Source: Firmicutes bacterium UBA1702
Lineage (GTDB): Bacteria; Bacillota; Clostridia; Peptostreptococcales; Anaerovoracaceae
Assembly (NCBI GenBank): GCA_002320005.1
Contig: DCJK01000037.1
Coordinates: 1-44,405, forward strand
Length of the DNA stretch: 44,405 nt
Direction: 5' to 3'
Positions 1 to 9,240 of this stretch are shown here, piece after piece (position 1 is the first letter of the stretch; the number at the start of each line of letters is the position of its first letter). The position numbers and the translations under genes are program-made. The notes beneath the pieces are model-generated. The model searched no databases. It worked only from the letters and a program-made list of their open reading frames with translations, and was not told the DNA's origin.

Positions 1-27
1 ACTGACGGTATGCCCGTCATACCATAG

Positions 28-57
28 AAAAGCGGTCTCTCTTTTGAGACCGCTTTT
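28..57. terminator. bidirectional terminator-like hairpin
   Basis: Perfect 12-bp inverted repeat AAAAGCGGTCTC / GAGACCGCTTTT with a 6-nt loop. Both arms carry A/T runs, so it can work on either strand. It lies just downstream of the broken minus-strand gene ending at 65, which it probably once terminated. Confidence 0.8.
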
Positions 58-64
58 GCTTTTG

Positions 65-373
65 CTATTTCTTTTCTTTGTCCGTCAGCAATGCGGCATA
101 CTGCGCCGGCTGACTGTCTATCACACGATCACATATTCATCATCTTCCGAATGCTGTTGGTATCCGAAACCATTCTGGCTTCTGCATATCCCCCCTCTTC
201 TTTTCCCTCTGTCTGATTGGAGATGTCTATCATGTCATTAAGATGGGACCCCGTCTGTCCTCCATATACGTGCCACATGGTGACTGTGATGATTTCTTTC
301 CGGTTTAAGGTGCATCCGCATATGCACAGTGCCGGCATCATTCAGGATAAACCAGTGCCGCCGGCTTTTTCAT
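65..373 (-). pseudogene. decayed extracellular solute-binding lipoprotein gene (second copy of the 40.6 kb gene)
   Basis: Reading leftwards from 373 there is a ribosome site (GGGAG), an ATG and MKKPAALVYP, then a stop. Changing frame at about 341 gives a lipobox-like ICGC followed by TVTMWHVYGGQTGSHLND, closely matching LTMWHVYGSQTESPLND of the intact lipoprotein at 40585-41943. Similarity fades after about 60 codons and the frame stops at 129. A short open stretch in another frame (about 121 to 65) ends AQYAALLTDKEKK; this loosely resembles the C-terminal helix of the LuxR-type sensor at 41980-43608, but that match is weak. The remnant is about 300 bp against 1359 bp for the intact gene, so it is frameshifted and internally deleted. 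It is divergent from the surface-protein gene at 740. Confidence 0.75.
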
Positions 374-739
374 AATATTTTCTCCCGAAGTGCATAATAT
401 AATGTTGCGTTAGCAAAAATAGCAATTGCTGATAAAATTTCCCCGCGGTATTCCCTCTATTTTTCATTCTGTTGTGGGATTTCTGCGGCAGAAATATGCC
501 GCATTATTTAATCAGCTGTTTCGGCAACAGAAATCTGCCTGACTTGCGGGACTGCCGTACATTTTTGTGAGCACCGTTTCCTTGCAACCTTACGTTGCCG
601 GACTTTTTATAATACGATATCCGGCGTAGTTACAGAAAGCAAGAAACAGAAAGGAGGTCAAATACATCTATCTAATCTGAACTCTGCAGAATCATGTTGA
701 TGCAGATCAGATCATAATTTCTTATTTTGGAGGACGAAT
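374..739. other. intergenic region between the decayed lipoprotein gene and the surface-protein gene
   Basis: No coding frame with a supportable start was seen. It holds a perfect 7-bp hairpin at 484-503 (TGCGGCA / TGCCGCA) followed by TTATTT, a candidate promoter at 582-613, and at 649-658 a near-perfect Shine-Dalgarno sequence (AAAGGAGGTC) with no start codon within reach. The orphan ribosome site suggests a lost leader gene or an older start arrangement. Confidence 0.5.
582..613 (+). promoter_or_regulatory. possible promoter of the CnaB surface-protein gene
   Basis: A perfect -10 (TATAAT, 608-613) is preceded by TTGCAA at 582-587. The spacer is 20 bp, longer than the usual 17, so either the -35 is wrong or the promoter needs an activator. 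It would give a 5' leader of about 120 nt. Confidence 0.35.
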
Positions 740-3700
740 ATGAAAAATAAACATGGTAAAGTGCTCAGCATCTTGCTTTTATTCTGCATGCTCTTTTCTC
801 TTATGCCAACGACAGTTTTAGCTATGGATAGCAGAGAGACCTCGCAGACCACCACCAACGGTGCTTACACAGACGGCACATGGGCTGCCGGAGGGAACGG
901 CACTGCCACCTATACTATAGATGGTACCGAGGTTCAACTCTCCAAGACGGCAGCTGCCGTAGACGGAATGGAAAACACCTTTGATATCACATTAAGGGTG
1001 GTTACAAGCACCAGCGTTTCCACCATGACTAATTCCGGAGCAGTTGTGCTTGTCATGGACACCTCCGGATCTATGGCGGCGTGTGCAGAGTGCGGCGGTC
1101 CAATGGTTTTTTCCGGAAGAGACTATTATTATACTCATGAATCCGACTGTACACATTACAATCGGAACAACAACACTGTAACTTCAACACAGACAAGACT
1201 TTATTCAGCCAAGCAGGCCGCGCAGACTTTCCTGTCGGCTTTCGCAGGAACAGATGAAGCAGCAACACGTATGATCTCAATTGTGGAATTCAATTCGGAT
1301 TCAGAAATTCATCTGGGCTGGTACAATGTGGCCGGCGGAAAGGGAAAGAATTCCTACGACACTGCATCTGCAAGTATAAACAGACTGACTGCCGGCGGCG
1401 GCACAAACCTTGACAGCGGCCTCAGAAGAGCAGTTTCCCAGCTTGATTCCAATGATGTAAGAAGTATAACTTCAAAGAATGTTGTCCTTCTCACTGATGG
1501 AAAACCGACTTACAATTCCACATACCGCAACGGCGGCAACGGACAAGACGGAAGCTGGAATAATAATAATGCAGCAAAACTTCAAGCTGATGCAATAAAA
1601 AACAGAGGAACTGGCATATATACCGTATGCTTCGGTGCAGTCAACGATATCACCTATGACGGCGGCCCTACTGTGGGAGAATTTCTGAAAAGCAGCATAG
1701 CAACATCCTCCGGCACCGCCTATAATGCAGACAATACCGCCGAACTTATGAATGCTTTCAAAGCAATCAGCGACAGTATCACCAGCGGCTTTGATGGAGA
1801 AGGCTGGACTGCCACCGATCCCATGGCAGACAAAATAAACGTAACCTCAGGCGGAGTTCCTGAAAACTTCACTACAGAGAACGGCAGCACCTATACCTGG
1901 ACTCTCAGTGATGCTGAAACAACAGAAACTGACGATGTTACAGAATATGTATATACCTGCACTTACAGGGTAACCCTTGATGTCCAGTCAGCAGACTTTC
2001 GGGAAGATACCTTCTACCCGACTAATGAAGAGACCTTCCTAAATGTTGATGGTGAGCAGTATGCCTTCCCAGTTCCAGGTGTTAAAGGATATCTTCCTCG
2101 CACATCCGTTTCCGTTTCCAAGTCATGGGACGACAACAACAATCAAGACGGTATTCGCCCTGCCTCAGCTGAAGTACAGCTCTTAAAGGATGGCTTGCCT
2201 TTCGGAGATCCCATAACTCTGAATGCCGGAAACAACTGGGCCTACACCTGGGATGATCTTATTGCTGAATCGGAAGGAAAATACCACGTTTACACTGTAC
2301 AGGAACTGAATGTCGCCGCAGGATATATGCCTTCTGTCGACGGTGAAAACAATGCTTATGTTATAACTAACATCCATTCTCCGGAGCAGATTTCTGTTCC
2401 TGTTGAAAAGGTATGGAACGACAGCAGCAACCAGGACGGCATTCGTCCTGATTCCGTAACAGTGAAACTCAAAGCTGACGGAGTTGACACAGGCAAGACT
2501 CTGACTCTGAATGCTGATAACCTCTGGAAAGGCTCATTTACAAGCCTTGATAAGTTCAAGGCAGGAAAAGAGATCAAATATACAGTTGAAGAGAATTCCA
2601 CAAACGGATACACGGCAAAAGTTGAAGCCAATTCTTCTTCCGGAGGATTCACAATCACCAACAGCCATACTCCTGAAAAAATCACCATAGAAGGTTCAAA
2701 AACATGGACTGACGCTGACAACCAGGATGGCATACGCCCTGACAACATCACCATAAAGCTTTTGAAGAACGGCAACGTTATCCAAACTAAGGTTGTAACA
2801 GAAAGCGACGGTTGGGCATGGAGTTTCACAGGCCTTGACAAGTACGAAAATCAGGGCGAGACAGTAGTTTACACCATTTCAGAGGGAGATGTTACAGGCT
2901 ATACTGTTTCATACGAAGGTTATAATATCACCAATACACATGCCACTTATAAGAGAGATGTTACAGTTTCCAAGGTATGGAACGACAAGGATGATCAGGA
3001 CGGCATACGCCCTGCAGATATTACTGTAGTTCTGATGGCTGATGGTCAGGAGACCCGGAACACAATTGTTCTCAGTGATGCAAACAATTGGACAGCAAGC
3101 TTCACGGGTCTTGACAAATTCAAAGCAGGTAAAGAAATTAAATACTCCGTAAAAGAGGTAACTGTCAACGGATATGAATCGGTTGTTAAGGGAAATATGA
3201 ATGACGGGTTCACCATTACCAACACCCACACTCCTGAAACAATCAGCATCACAGGTTTAAAGACATGGGATGATGCAGATAATCAGGATGGAAACAGACC
3301 TGAATTCATTACGGTAAATCTTTTAAGAGACGGTCAGGTTATTGATACAAGAAAAGTTACCGCTGCTGATGACTGGTCATATACTTTTGCAGACCTTGAC
3401 AAATACAAAAACGGCGGTGAGGAAGTTTTTTACACAATAACAGAAACCTCTGTTGACGGTTATTCTACAACTTATGATGAATTCGACATCACCAACAGCT
3501 ACACCCCGAAAGAAACCAGCATTACGGTTACCAAGGCCTGGGCTGACAGCAATAATGCTGACGGAATCCGTCCTGACAAAGTCACCATAAAACTTCTGGC
3601 CGACGGAACAGACACAGGAAAGACTCTTGTTCTCGACAAGAACTCCAACTGGACAGGTAGTTTCACGGGCCTGGCTAAATATGACAAGGGGCAGCTCATT

Positions 3701-3907
3701 GAGTACACCATCAAGGAAGTTCCTGTAGACGGATACAAAACCGTGATTACAGGCGATGCCGAAACGGGCTTCGTAGTAACCAACAGCCATACCGTACTTC
3801 CGAATACAGGAGACCGCAGCCATTCAATGCCATGGCTCATGCTCATGCTCGGTGCCGGAGCAGCTCTTGCCGGTGCCGGACTCAAGAGAAGAAATGAGAA
3901 TGCATAA
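740..3907 (+). CDS. sortase-anchored surface protein with VWA domain and six CnaB repeats
   Basis: This 1055-residue protein is probably an adhesin or major pilin-like surface protein. A signal peptide (about 1-29) is followed by a von Willebrand A domain (about 100-350) whose metal-binding motif DTSGSM is intact. Six CnaB repeats start near residues 453, 550, 648, 738, 833 and 927. Each has the K-x-W-x-D...QDG-RP signature and ends ITN-x-H/Y, the Lys and Asn positions used for intramolecular isopeptide bonds in this family. The C-terminus has LPNTGD, a hydrophobic helix and KRRNENA, a standard cell-wall sorting signal. GGAGG stands 8 nt before the ATG. Oddly, about 30 residues right after the metal motif contain three cysteines (C-x2-C plus one). 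The ligand is unknown. Confidence 0.9.
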   Translation: MKNKHGKVLSILLLFCMLFSLMPTTVLAMDSRETSQTTTNGAYTDGTWAAGGNGTATYTIDGTEVQLSKTAAAVDGMENTFDITLRVVTSTSVSTMTNSGAVVLVMDTSGSMAACAECGGPMVFSGRDYYYTHESDCTHYNRNNNTVTSTQTRLYSAKQAAQTFLSAFAGTDEAATRMISIVEFNSDSEIHLGWYNVAGGKGKNSYDTASASINRLTAGGGTNLDSGLRRAVSQLDSNDVRSITSKNVVLLTDGKPTYNSTYRNGGNGQDGSWNNNNAAKLQADAIKNRGTGIYTVCFGAVNDITYDGGPTVGEFLKSSIATSSGTAYNADNTAELMNAFKAISDSITSGFDGEGWTATDPMADKINVTSGGVPENFTTENGSTYTWTLSDAETTETDDVTEYVYTCTYRVTLDVQSADFREDTFYPTNEETFLNVDGEQYAFPVPGVKGYLPRTSVSVSKSWDDNNNQDGIRPASAEVQLLKDGLPFGDPITLNAGNNWAYTWDDLIAESEGKYHVYTVQELNVAAGYMPSVDGENNAYVITNIHSPEQISVPVEKVWNDSSNQDGIRPDSVTVKLKADGVDTGKTLTLNADNLWKGSFTSLDKFKAGKEIKYTVEENSTNGYTAKVEANSSSGGFTITNSHTPEKITIEGSKTWTDADNQDGIRPDNITIKLLKNGNVIQTKVVTESDGWAWSFTGLDKYENQGETVVYTISEGDVTGYTVSYEGYNITNTHATYKRDVTVSKVWNDKDDQDGIRPADITVVLMADGQETRNTIVLSDANNWTASFTGLDKFKAGKEIKYSVKEVTVNGYESVVKGNMNDGFTITNTHTPETISITGLKTWDDADNQDGNRPEFITVNLLRDGQVIDTRKVTAADDWSYTFADLDKYKNGGEEVFYTITETSVDGYSTTYDEFDITNSYTPKETSITVTKAWADSNNADGIRPDKVTIKLLADGTDTGKTLVLDKNSNWTGSFTGLAKYDKGQLIEYTIKEVPVDGYKTVITGDAETGFVVTNSHTVLPNTGDRSHSMPWLMLMLGAGAALAGAGLKRRNENA

Positions 3908-3972
3908 AATCATTTCTCGTACTGCTTCATGAGGCTCGAGATTCAGTAAAAAGAGCACCTGAATAAGCAAAG

Positions 3973-4003
3973 AAACGGCTGAAAATATTTCAGCCGTTTT
4001 TTT
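3973..4003. terminator. rho-independent terminator after the CnaB surface-protein gene
   Basis: 12-bp perfect stem AAACGGCTGAAA / TTTCAGCCGTTT with a 3-nt loop, then a run of T on the plus strand. The minus-strand reading also has T-rich sequence after the stem, so it may also serve addA, which converges on it. Confidence 0.9.
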
Positions 4004-4075
4004 AATATACAGGATCCATCTGTTTTTCCCGGCATCGGTAATGCTGCCTGCTTTTGCATTGTGCAATATTTCAGA

Positions 4076-7000
4076 TTACATTTTAATAATCCGGCCTGCG
4101 TCTATGAGATACAGGTACATTTCTGTCACCTCTTTGCCGGCAGCATTTTGCAGCGCTTCCCGGTAGAGTTCCAGCTGTGTGCGATACCTTTCACGTATGA
4201 GATCGTCCCTTCCGGCAGCTGCGTCTTCCATATTTCCGGTTTTATAATCGATGAGTATCAGTTTTCCCTCTTCTTCAAAGAAGCAGTCGATAATTCCCCT
4301 TACCAATACTTTTTTCCCTTCTTTTTCTGTAAGAAGATTAAATCGTTTTTCTCTGTAAATCTCTCCGCTTGCTGCCATTCTCCGTGACAGAGGAGACTGC
4401 ACAAATTTCAGGAGAAGTTTTATGTTGAGTACATCCTTTTCCTTTTCCGTAAGCATTTCCTTCAGAATCATGTCATTCATAAGACTCAGGATATATGATT
4501 CTCCTTCAGCCTGTGCCCTTGCAAAATCTATACGCTCCAGAACAGCGTGAAATGCCGTACCACGCTGAGCAGCATCTATTTTTCTTTCTCCGGCGACAAA
4601 AGCCGGTTCTTCCAGATCGCTGACACTGCTGCGGCCGCTTTTGTTGAGACTGCTTACGGAATACTTGGCTCGTGCTGTCAGATCGTCATCAAAGGGATAA
4701 TGATACGTCATCTTTTCCAGTACATCCGGAGACAGTTCTTTTTCTCTGCACTGCTCCATGACATGCAGTATTTCCGAAGAACTTCTTTTCTGGACTTTTG
4801 AAAGGTTAAGCAGCTTTTCATCATCCACGGTTTTCATTCCTGCCGGACGACTGCATATTGTTTTCCCTGTCATGGCAAAATAACTGTTTTCTGCCGGTTC
4901 AGACTCCATAACCTTTTCCACATCTTCCGATATATCATTGCATATTCCCAGAAGCATAAGCTTGTCTTTTGCCCTTGTGAGCGCCACATAAAGAATACGT
5001 TTCTCTTCATCCACTTCTTCTCTGTGAAATCGCTCCCTGATCATATTCTGCAGCAAAGTAGTCTTGTACCAACGGTTTTCCGGATCCACCATAGGGAATC
5101 CAATACCCAGATCTTTATGTATTGCCGGTGCTTTTCCTGCGGAAGTGTAGTTAAGGCGTCTCATATATCCGGCCAAAATCACCATAGGAAACTCAAGACC
5201 CTTAGATTTATGAACAGTCATTATTCTGACAAGGTCATCATTCTCGCTCACCAGTTTCACCTGTCCCATGGATACTTTTTTTTCTTTTATTGCCTCAATG
5301 TACCTTATGAAGCCATACAAGGAGCTTCCGCTGCTGCTTCTGTACATCAGAGCCTTATCAGTGAGCGCCCTTAAATTGGCCTGTCTCTGTCCGCCGGCCG
5401 GCATGGCGCCCATGGCAATATAAAACCCCGTATCCATGAGTATTTTCCAGATGAGTTTGTCCAGCGGCATTATTCTGCTCAAGTCTCTCCAATTTTCAAT
5501 TTTTGTCATGGCTTCTGAGCATTTGCGGCGTAAACCGGAGTCAGCTCCCTGTGTGCCGTATGCAACAAAAGCATCATAATATGCCCCTTCCCTGCATGCT
5601 GCTCTGATGGTCAGAAGTTCTTCCACAGAAAACCCCATCATTTCAGATCTCAAAAGAGTAAGCAGCTGTATATCCTGTCTGGGATTGTCGATGATATAAA
5701 GTGCTGACAGGAAGGAATTGATTTCCATGGTATTAAAGAACCCGTCGCTGTCATCTATATAAGCAGGCAGATTATTATCTGTAAGCACTTTATGGAATAT
5801 GTCACCATAGTTTTTAACGCCACGCATGAGTATAACAATATCTCTCTTTTCAAGAGGTCTTTCCCTGCCCTCTTTGCTGTCAAAGATCGGAGTTCCCAGG
5901 TTATCTTTTATTATTCTTGCAGCAGCCATGGCTTCTTTTTCGGCCTTCATTATGTTTTTAAGTTCATCGTCTATCTGCGATTCCTCTTCCCATGGAACCT
6001 GAGTCAGATACAGTGCAGGCTTTTCAGATGATCTGTCTCCAAAAGGATCTCCCATATACAAGCGAGCCTTTTCATCATATCCCGGCATTGTCTCCTCAAA
6101 TATGTCGTTTATAAAATCAATTACAGGTTTCTTGCTTCTGAAATTTCTGTTAAGGTCTATTTTGACTGAATCAGGTACATTGCCGTCACTGTAGCTTATG
6201 TACTTTCTCTGAAATATTTCAGGTTCCGCCAGCCGGAACTTATATATGCTCTGCTTCACATCTCCTACCATAAAAAGATTGTTTTTTCTTTTTATAAGAT
6301 CTATGAGAGCCTCCTGTATAACGTTGCTGTCCTGATACTCATCTATAAATATGTATCTGAAACGGTTTCTGTAGAATTCCGCAGCCTCGGGATCCTTAAG
6401 TATCCTGTAGGCATAATGCTCAATGTCACCGAAGTCCACCACCCTTTTCAGGTCTTTTTTACTCCTGTACAGTTCATCATACCTCTTAAGAACTTTTTCA
6501 AGATAAAGCCCTGAAGGATATGTCAGATCCATTTCGTGACATAACTGTGAAAAATCTCCTTTGAAATATGCTTCTTTAAGTTCTTTTACAGCCTTCTTCG
6601 CCGCATTTCGGTTGGCAGAGACTTTCGCTTTTATTTCTTCTCTTCCGCTGAACATTTTGGGTCTCAATGCAGGCAGTTTAAAACCGTATACTGCTTTTCT
6701 GAACTCCTCATAATCTCCGGAAGCCAGAGCTCTTTCCAGAAGCTCAACAGCTTCCATATCAGCCTCAAGGCCATCTGTCAGGAGCCGGTCCGCCTCAATA
6801 GCCTTTCGTGCCCGAGCCACCTTTTCTCTGCCTATCTCCATAAGATACTTTCCTGCAGGTCCGTTTCTGAGCCCTGCACCGTCTTTCAGCTGCTCAACGC
6901 TGTCTCTGAGCCACTCAAAAGGATCAGGAAGACTCATAATTGTGTTGTAGCAGTTTTCCACGATTGTGCGGAAACGTTTTTCGTCTCTGTCTCCGCTGTA

Positions 7001-7501
7001 ACATTTCAAAAAGTGAAAGAACTCTTTGTCGCCTTTTTCAAAGAGCTCCTCCAGAAGCTCATCCATGGCTTCCCCTTTAAGCAGGGCCTCCTGGGTGCTG
7101 TCGCATATGGTAAAATCAGGTTCTATCTGTATAATATAAAAATACCTGCGTATTACTTCCAGTGCAAAGGCGTGGAAAGTGCTTATATTGGCAGAAGGCA
7201 GCAGATTCAGCTGTTTTTTCAGAAAATGAAACTGTTCCTGTTCTTCTGCCGAAAGGTTTTTTCCCGCCATATGGTTTGCCGTCGATGAAATAGCTTTTCT
7301 GATCTTCTCTTTCATCTCTGACGCTGCTGCATTGGTAAAAGTCACTATCAGCATATTATCCACAGAGCACCTGTCTTCCATAATAAGCCTTCTTATGCGC
7401 TCAACCAGCACCGCCGTTTTTCCGGATCCTGCAGCTGCTGCCACCAGAATATTTTTATTTTTCAGTTCTATTGCTTCACGTTGTTCTTCCGTCCAGTTCA
7501 T
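4076..7501 (-). CDS. addA: ATP-dependent helicase/nuclease subunit A
   Basis: Large subunit of the AddAB (RecBCD-like) enzyme, which resects double-strand DNA breaks for homologous recombination. The 1141-residue protein has a UvrD/Rep superfamily-1 helicase core: Walker A AAAAGSGKTA near residue 21-30, a Walker B of the form FIDEYQD, and motif VHKSKGLEFPMV. It ends with a RecB-type nuclease domain containing GTAFHAVLE, then DCFFEEEGKLILIDYKTG. The length is slightly short of the usual 1200 or so. GGAGAG precedes the ATG. The partner gene addB, normally directly upstream, is absent: the adjacent gene is gpmI on the opposite strand. AddB must be elsewhere or lost. Confidence 0.93.
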   Translation of the reverse strand: MNWTEEQREAIELKNKNILVAAAAGSGKTAVLVERIRRLIMEDRCSVDNMLIVTFTNAAASEMKEKIRKAISSTANHMAGKNLSAEEQEQFHFLKKQLNLLPSANISTFHAFALEVIRRYFYIIQIEPDFTICDSTQEALLKGEAMDELLEELFEKGDKEFFHFLKCYSGDRDEKRFRTIVENCYNTIMSLPDPFEWLRDSVEQLKDGAGLRNGPAGKYLMEIGREKVARARKAIEADRLLTDGLEADMEAVELLERALASGDYEEFRKAVYGFKLPALRPKMFSGREEIKAKVSANRNAAKKAVKELKEAYFKGDFSQLCHEMDLTYPSGLYLEKVLKRYDELYRSKKDLKRVVDFGDIEHYAYRILKDPEAAEFYRNRFRYIFIDEYQDSNVIQEALIDLIKRKNNLFMVGDVKQSIYKFRLAEPEIFQRKYISYSDGNVPDSVKIDLNRNFRSKKPVIDFINDIFEETMPGYDEKARLYMGDPFGDRSSEKPALYLTQVPWEEESQIDDELKNIMKAEKEAMAAARIIKDNLGTPIFDSKEGRERPLEKRDIVILMRGVKNYGDIFHKVLTDNNLPAYIDDSDGFFNTMEINSFLSALYIIDNPRQDIQLLTLLRSEMMGFSVEELLTIRAACREGAYYDAFVAYGTQGADSGLRRKCSEAMTKIENWRDLSRIMPLDKLIWKILMDTGFYIAMGAMPAGGQRQANLRALTDKALMYRSSSGSSLYGFIRYIEAIKEKKVSMGQVKLVSENDDLVRIMTVHKSKGLEFPMVILAGYMRRLNYTSAGKAPAIHKDLGIGFPMVDPENRWYKTTLLQNMIRERFHREEVDEEKRILYVALTRAKDKLMLLGICNDISEDVEKVMESEPAENSYFAMTGKTICSRPAGMKTVDDEKLLNLSKVQKRSSSEILHVMEQCREKELSPDVLEKMTYHYPFDDDLTARAKYSVSSLNKSGRSSVSDLEEPAFVAGERKIDAAQRGTAFHAVLERIDFARAQAEGESYILSLMNDMILKEMLTEKEKDVLNIKLLLKFVQSPLSRRMAASGEIYREKRFNLLTEKEGKKVLVRGIIDCFFEEEGKLILIDYKTGNMEDAAAGRDDLIRERYRTQLELYREALQNAAGKEVTEMYLYLIDAGRIIKM

Positions 7502-7623
7502 GTTTTCTCTCCGCTGATTTTTCTCTTTTTATTTTATCACAAATTATCTCCTGTGCGAAGATTCTTTTATTGCTGCCTGAAATGTGGTATATTTGTATTA
7601 TAAATCAATAAAGGAGAATAAAA

Positions 7624-9162
7624 ATGAAAAAGCCTTTCATGCTGATGATACTGGACGGGTTCGGTCTGAAAGATGAAGCCTTTGGCAATGCCATTGCTGC
7701 TGCATCAACGCCGAATCTTGATAAAATATTTGAAACATACCCCTTTGCGCAGCTGAGGGCCAGCGGCCTTGCCGTAGGACTTCCTGAAGGTCAGATGGGT
7801 AACTCTGAAGTGGGTCACCTGAACATCGGTGCCGGAAGAGTCGTCTACCAGGAGCTTACCAGAATAACCAAAGCAATAAATGACGGGGCTTTCAACGGCA
7901 ACGCTGCTCTTCTGGATGCAGTAGCCCATGCACAAAAAACAGGCGGGGCCGTCCATATAATGGGACTGCTTTCCGACGGAGGCGTTCACAGCCACATCCG
8001 GCATATCAAAGCCGCCCTTTCCATGGCATCCTTGCGCGGCGCCTCAAAAATATATCTGCACTGTTTTCTGGACGGCCGGGATGTTCCTCCGACTTCCGGA
8101 GCGGGATATGTAAAGGAAATCTGCGAATTTCTCCAGAGCCTGGGTCTTGAAAATTCTATGGGCGTCATCTGCGGCAGATATTACGCCATGGATCGTGACA
8201 AACGTTGGGAGAGAGTCAAGGAAGCATATGATGCGCTTACTGCAGCTAAAGGCATCCGCACCTCTGACCCTGTCGCCTCAGTTGAAGCCTCCTACAGTGA
8301 AGGCATCACCGACGAATTTCTTAAACCCGTAATCTGCAATCCCGAAGCAGTCATAAAAAGCGGCGACAGCGTTATATTCTGCAATTTCAGGCCTGACAGA
8401 GCCAGGGAAATCACCAGAGCATTCGTTGATCCTTCTTTTGACGGTTTTGAAACTGCATGCATCACTGATCTCAAATATGTGTGCATGACTCAATATGATG
8501 CTGCCATGCCTAATGTTTCCGTTGCATTCCCTCCTTCTTCCATAAAGAACACTCTTGGTGAATACATATCGGATCTTGGAATGACTCAGCTCAGAATAGC
8601 CGAAACCGAAAAATACGCTCATGTAACCTTTTTCTTCAACGGCGGTGTTGAAAAGCCAAATCCTCTGGAGGACAGGATTCTCATTCCTTCTCCAAAAGTT
8701 GCCACTTACGATATGCAGCCTGAAATGAGCGCATATGAAGTTACTGATAAGGTCATAGAAGAAATAAAATCACTTAAGTATGATTTAATCGTTCTCAATT
8801 TTGCCAATGCAGACATGGTAGGCCATACAGGCGTTTTCGATGCGGCGGTAAAGGCAGTGGAGGCGGTAGACCGCTGCGTCGGCCGAATTGTTCAGGCTAT
8901 ATCGGCTGTGGGCGGCCGTATCCTGCTGACGGCCGACCACGGAAACGCCGATGATATGCTGGACCATCAGGGAAATCCTGTCACCGCTCATTCCACTAAT
9001 CCTGTGCCGCTGGCATATATAGCATCTGAAGAGGAAACTTCAAAAATACGTTTCAGAGAGGGTGGTAAACTTTCTGACATTGCTCCTACCATACTCACTC
9101 TCATGGGACTTCCTGTTCCTCCGGAAATGACAGGTGATGTTCTCATCGAAACGGCAAATTAG
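7624..9162 (+). CDS. gpmI: 2,3-bisphosphoglycerate-independent phosphoglycerate mutase
   Basis: Glycolytic enzyme interconverting 3- and 2-phosphoglycerate using a Mn2+ pair and a phosphoserine intermediate. At 512 residues it is the usual length. The N-terminal MLMILDGFGL supplies the metal-binding Asp. The nucleophile is Ser61 in QMGNSEVGHLNIGAGR, and the C-terminal half has TADHGNADDM and TAHSTNPVP, the remaining metal ligands. AAAGGAG precedes the ATG by a normal distance. It is monocistronic here, whereas in many Firmicutes it lies in a gapA-pgk-tpiA-gpmI-eno cluster. Confidence 0.97.
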   Translation: MKKPFMLMILDGFGLKDEAFGNAIAAASTPNLDKIFETYPFAQLRASGLAVGLPEGQMGNSEVGHLNIGAGRVVYQELTRITKAINDGAFNGNAALLDAVAHAQKTGGAVHIMGLLSDGGVHSHIRHIKAALSMASLRGASKIYLHCFLDGRDVPPTSGAGYVKEICEFLQSLGLENSMGVICGRYYAMDRDKRWERVKEAYDALTAAKGIRTSDPVASVEASYSEGITDEFLKPVICNPEAVIKSGDSVIFCNFRPDRAREITRAFVDPSFDGFETACITDLKYVCMTQYDAAMPNVSVAFPPSSIKNTLGEYISDLGMTQLRIAETEKYAHVTFFFNGGVEKPNPLEDRILIPSPKVATYDMQPEMSAYEVTDKVIEEIKSLKYDLIVLNFANADMVGHTGVFDAAVKAVEAVDRCVGRIVQAISAVGGRILLTADHGNADDMLDHQGNPVTAHSTNPVPLAYIASEEETSKIRFREGGKLSDIAPTILTLMGLPVPPEMTGDVLIETAN

Positions 9163-9172
9163 ATATAAACGA

Positions 9173-9240
9173 AAACCGAACCGTCTGACATCTTTTTCCC
9201 GGCGCCTGTCCTGGAATGATGTCCCGGTTCGGTTTCTTTT
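9173..9240. terminator. convergent terminator between gpmI and the COG2509-like flavoprotein gene
   Basis: 10-bp inverted repeat AAACCGAACC (9173-9182) / GGTTCGGTTT (9226-9235), followed by CTTTTTT on the plus strand. The loop is long (43 nt), so secondary folding inside it is likely. It fits two genes ending towards each other. Confidence 0.6.

Noticed and set aside
649..658. Ribosome site of a leader peptide gene
   Set aside because: No ATG, GTG or TTG at a usable distance; the following frame stops quickly.
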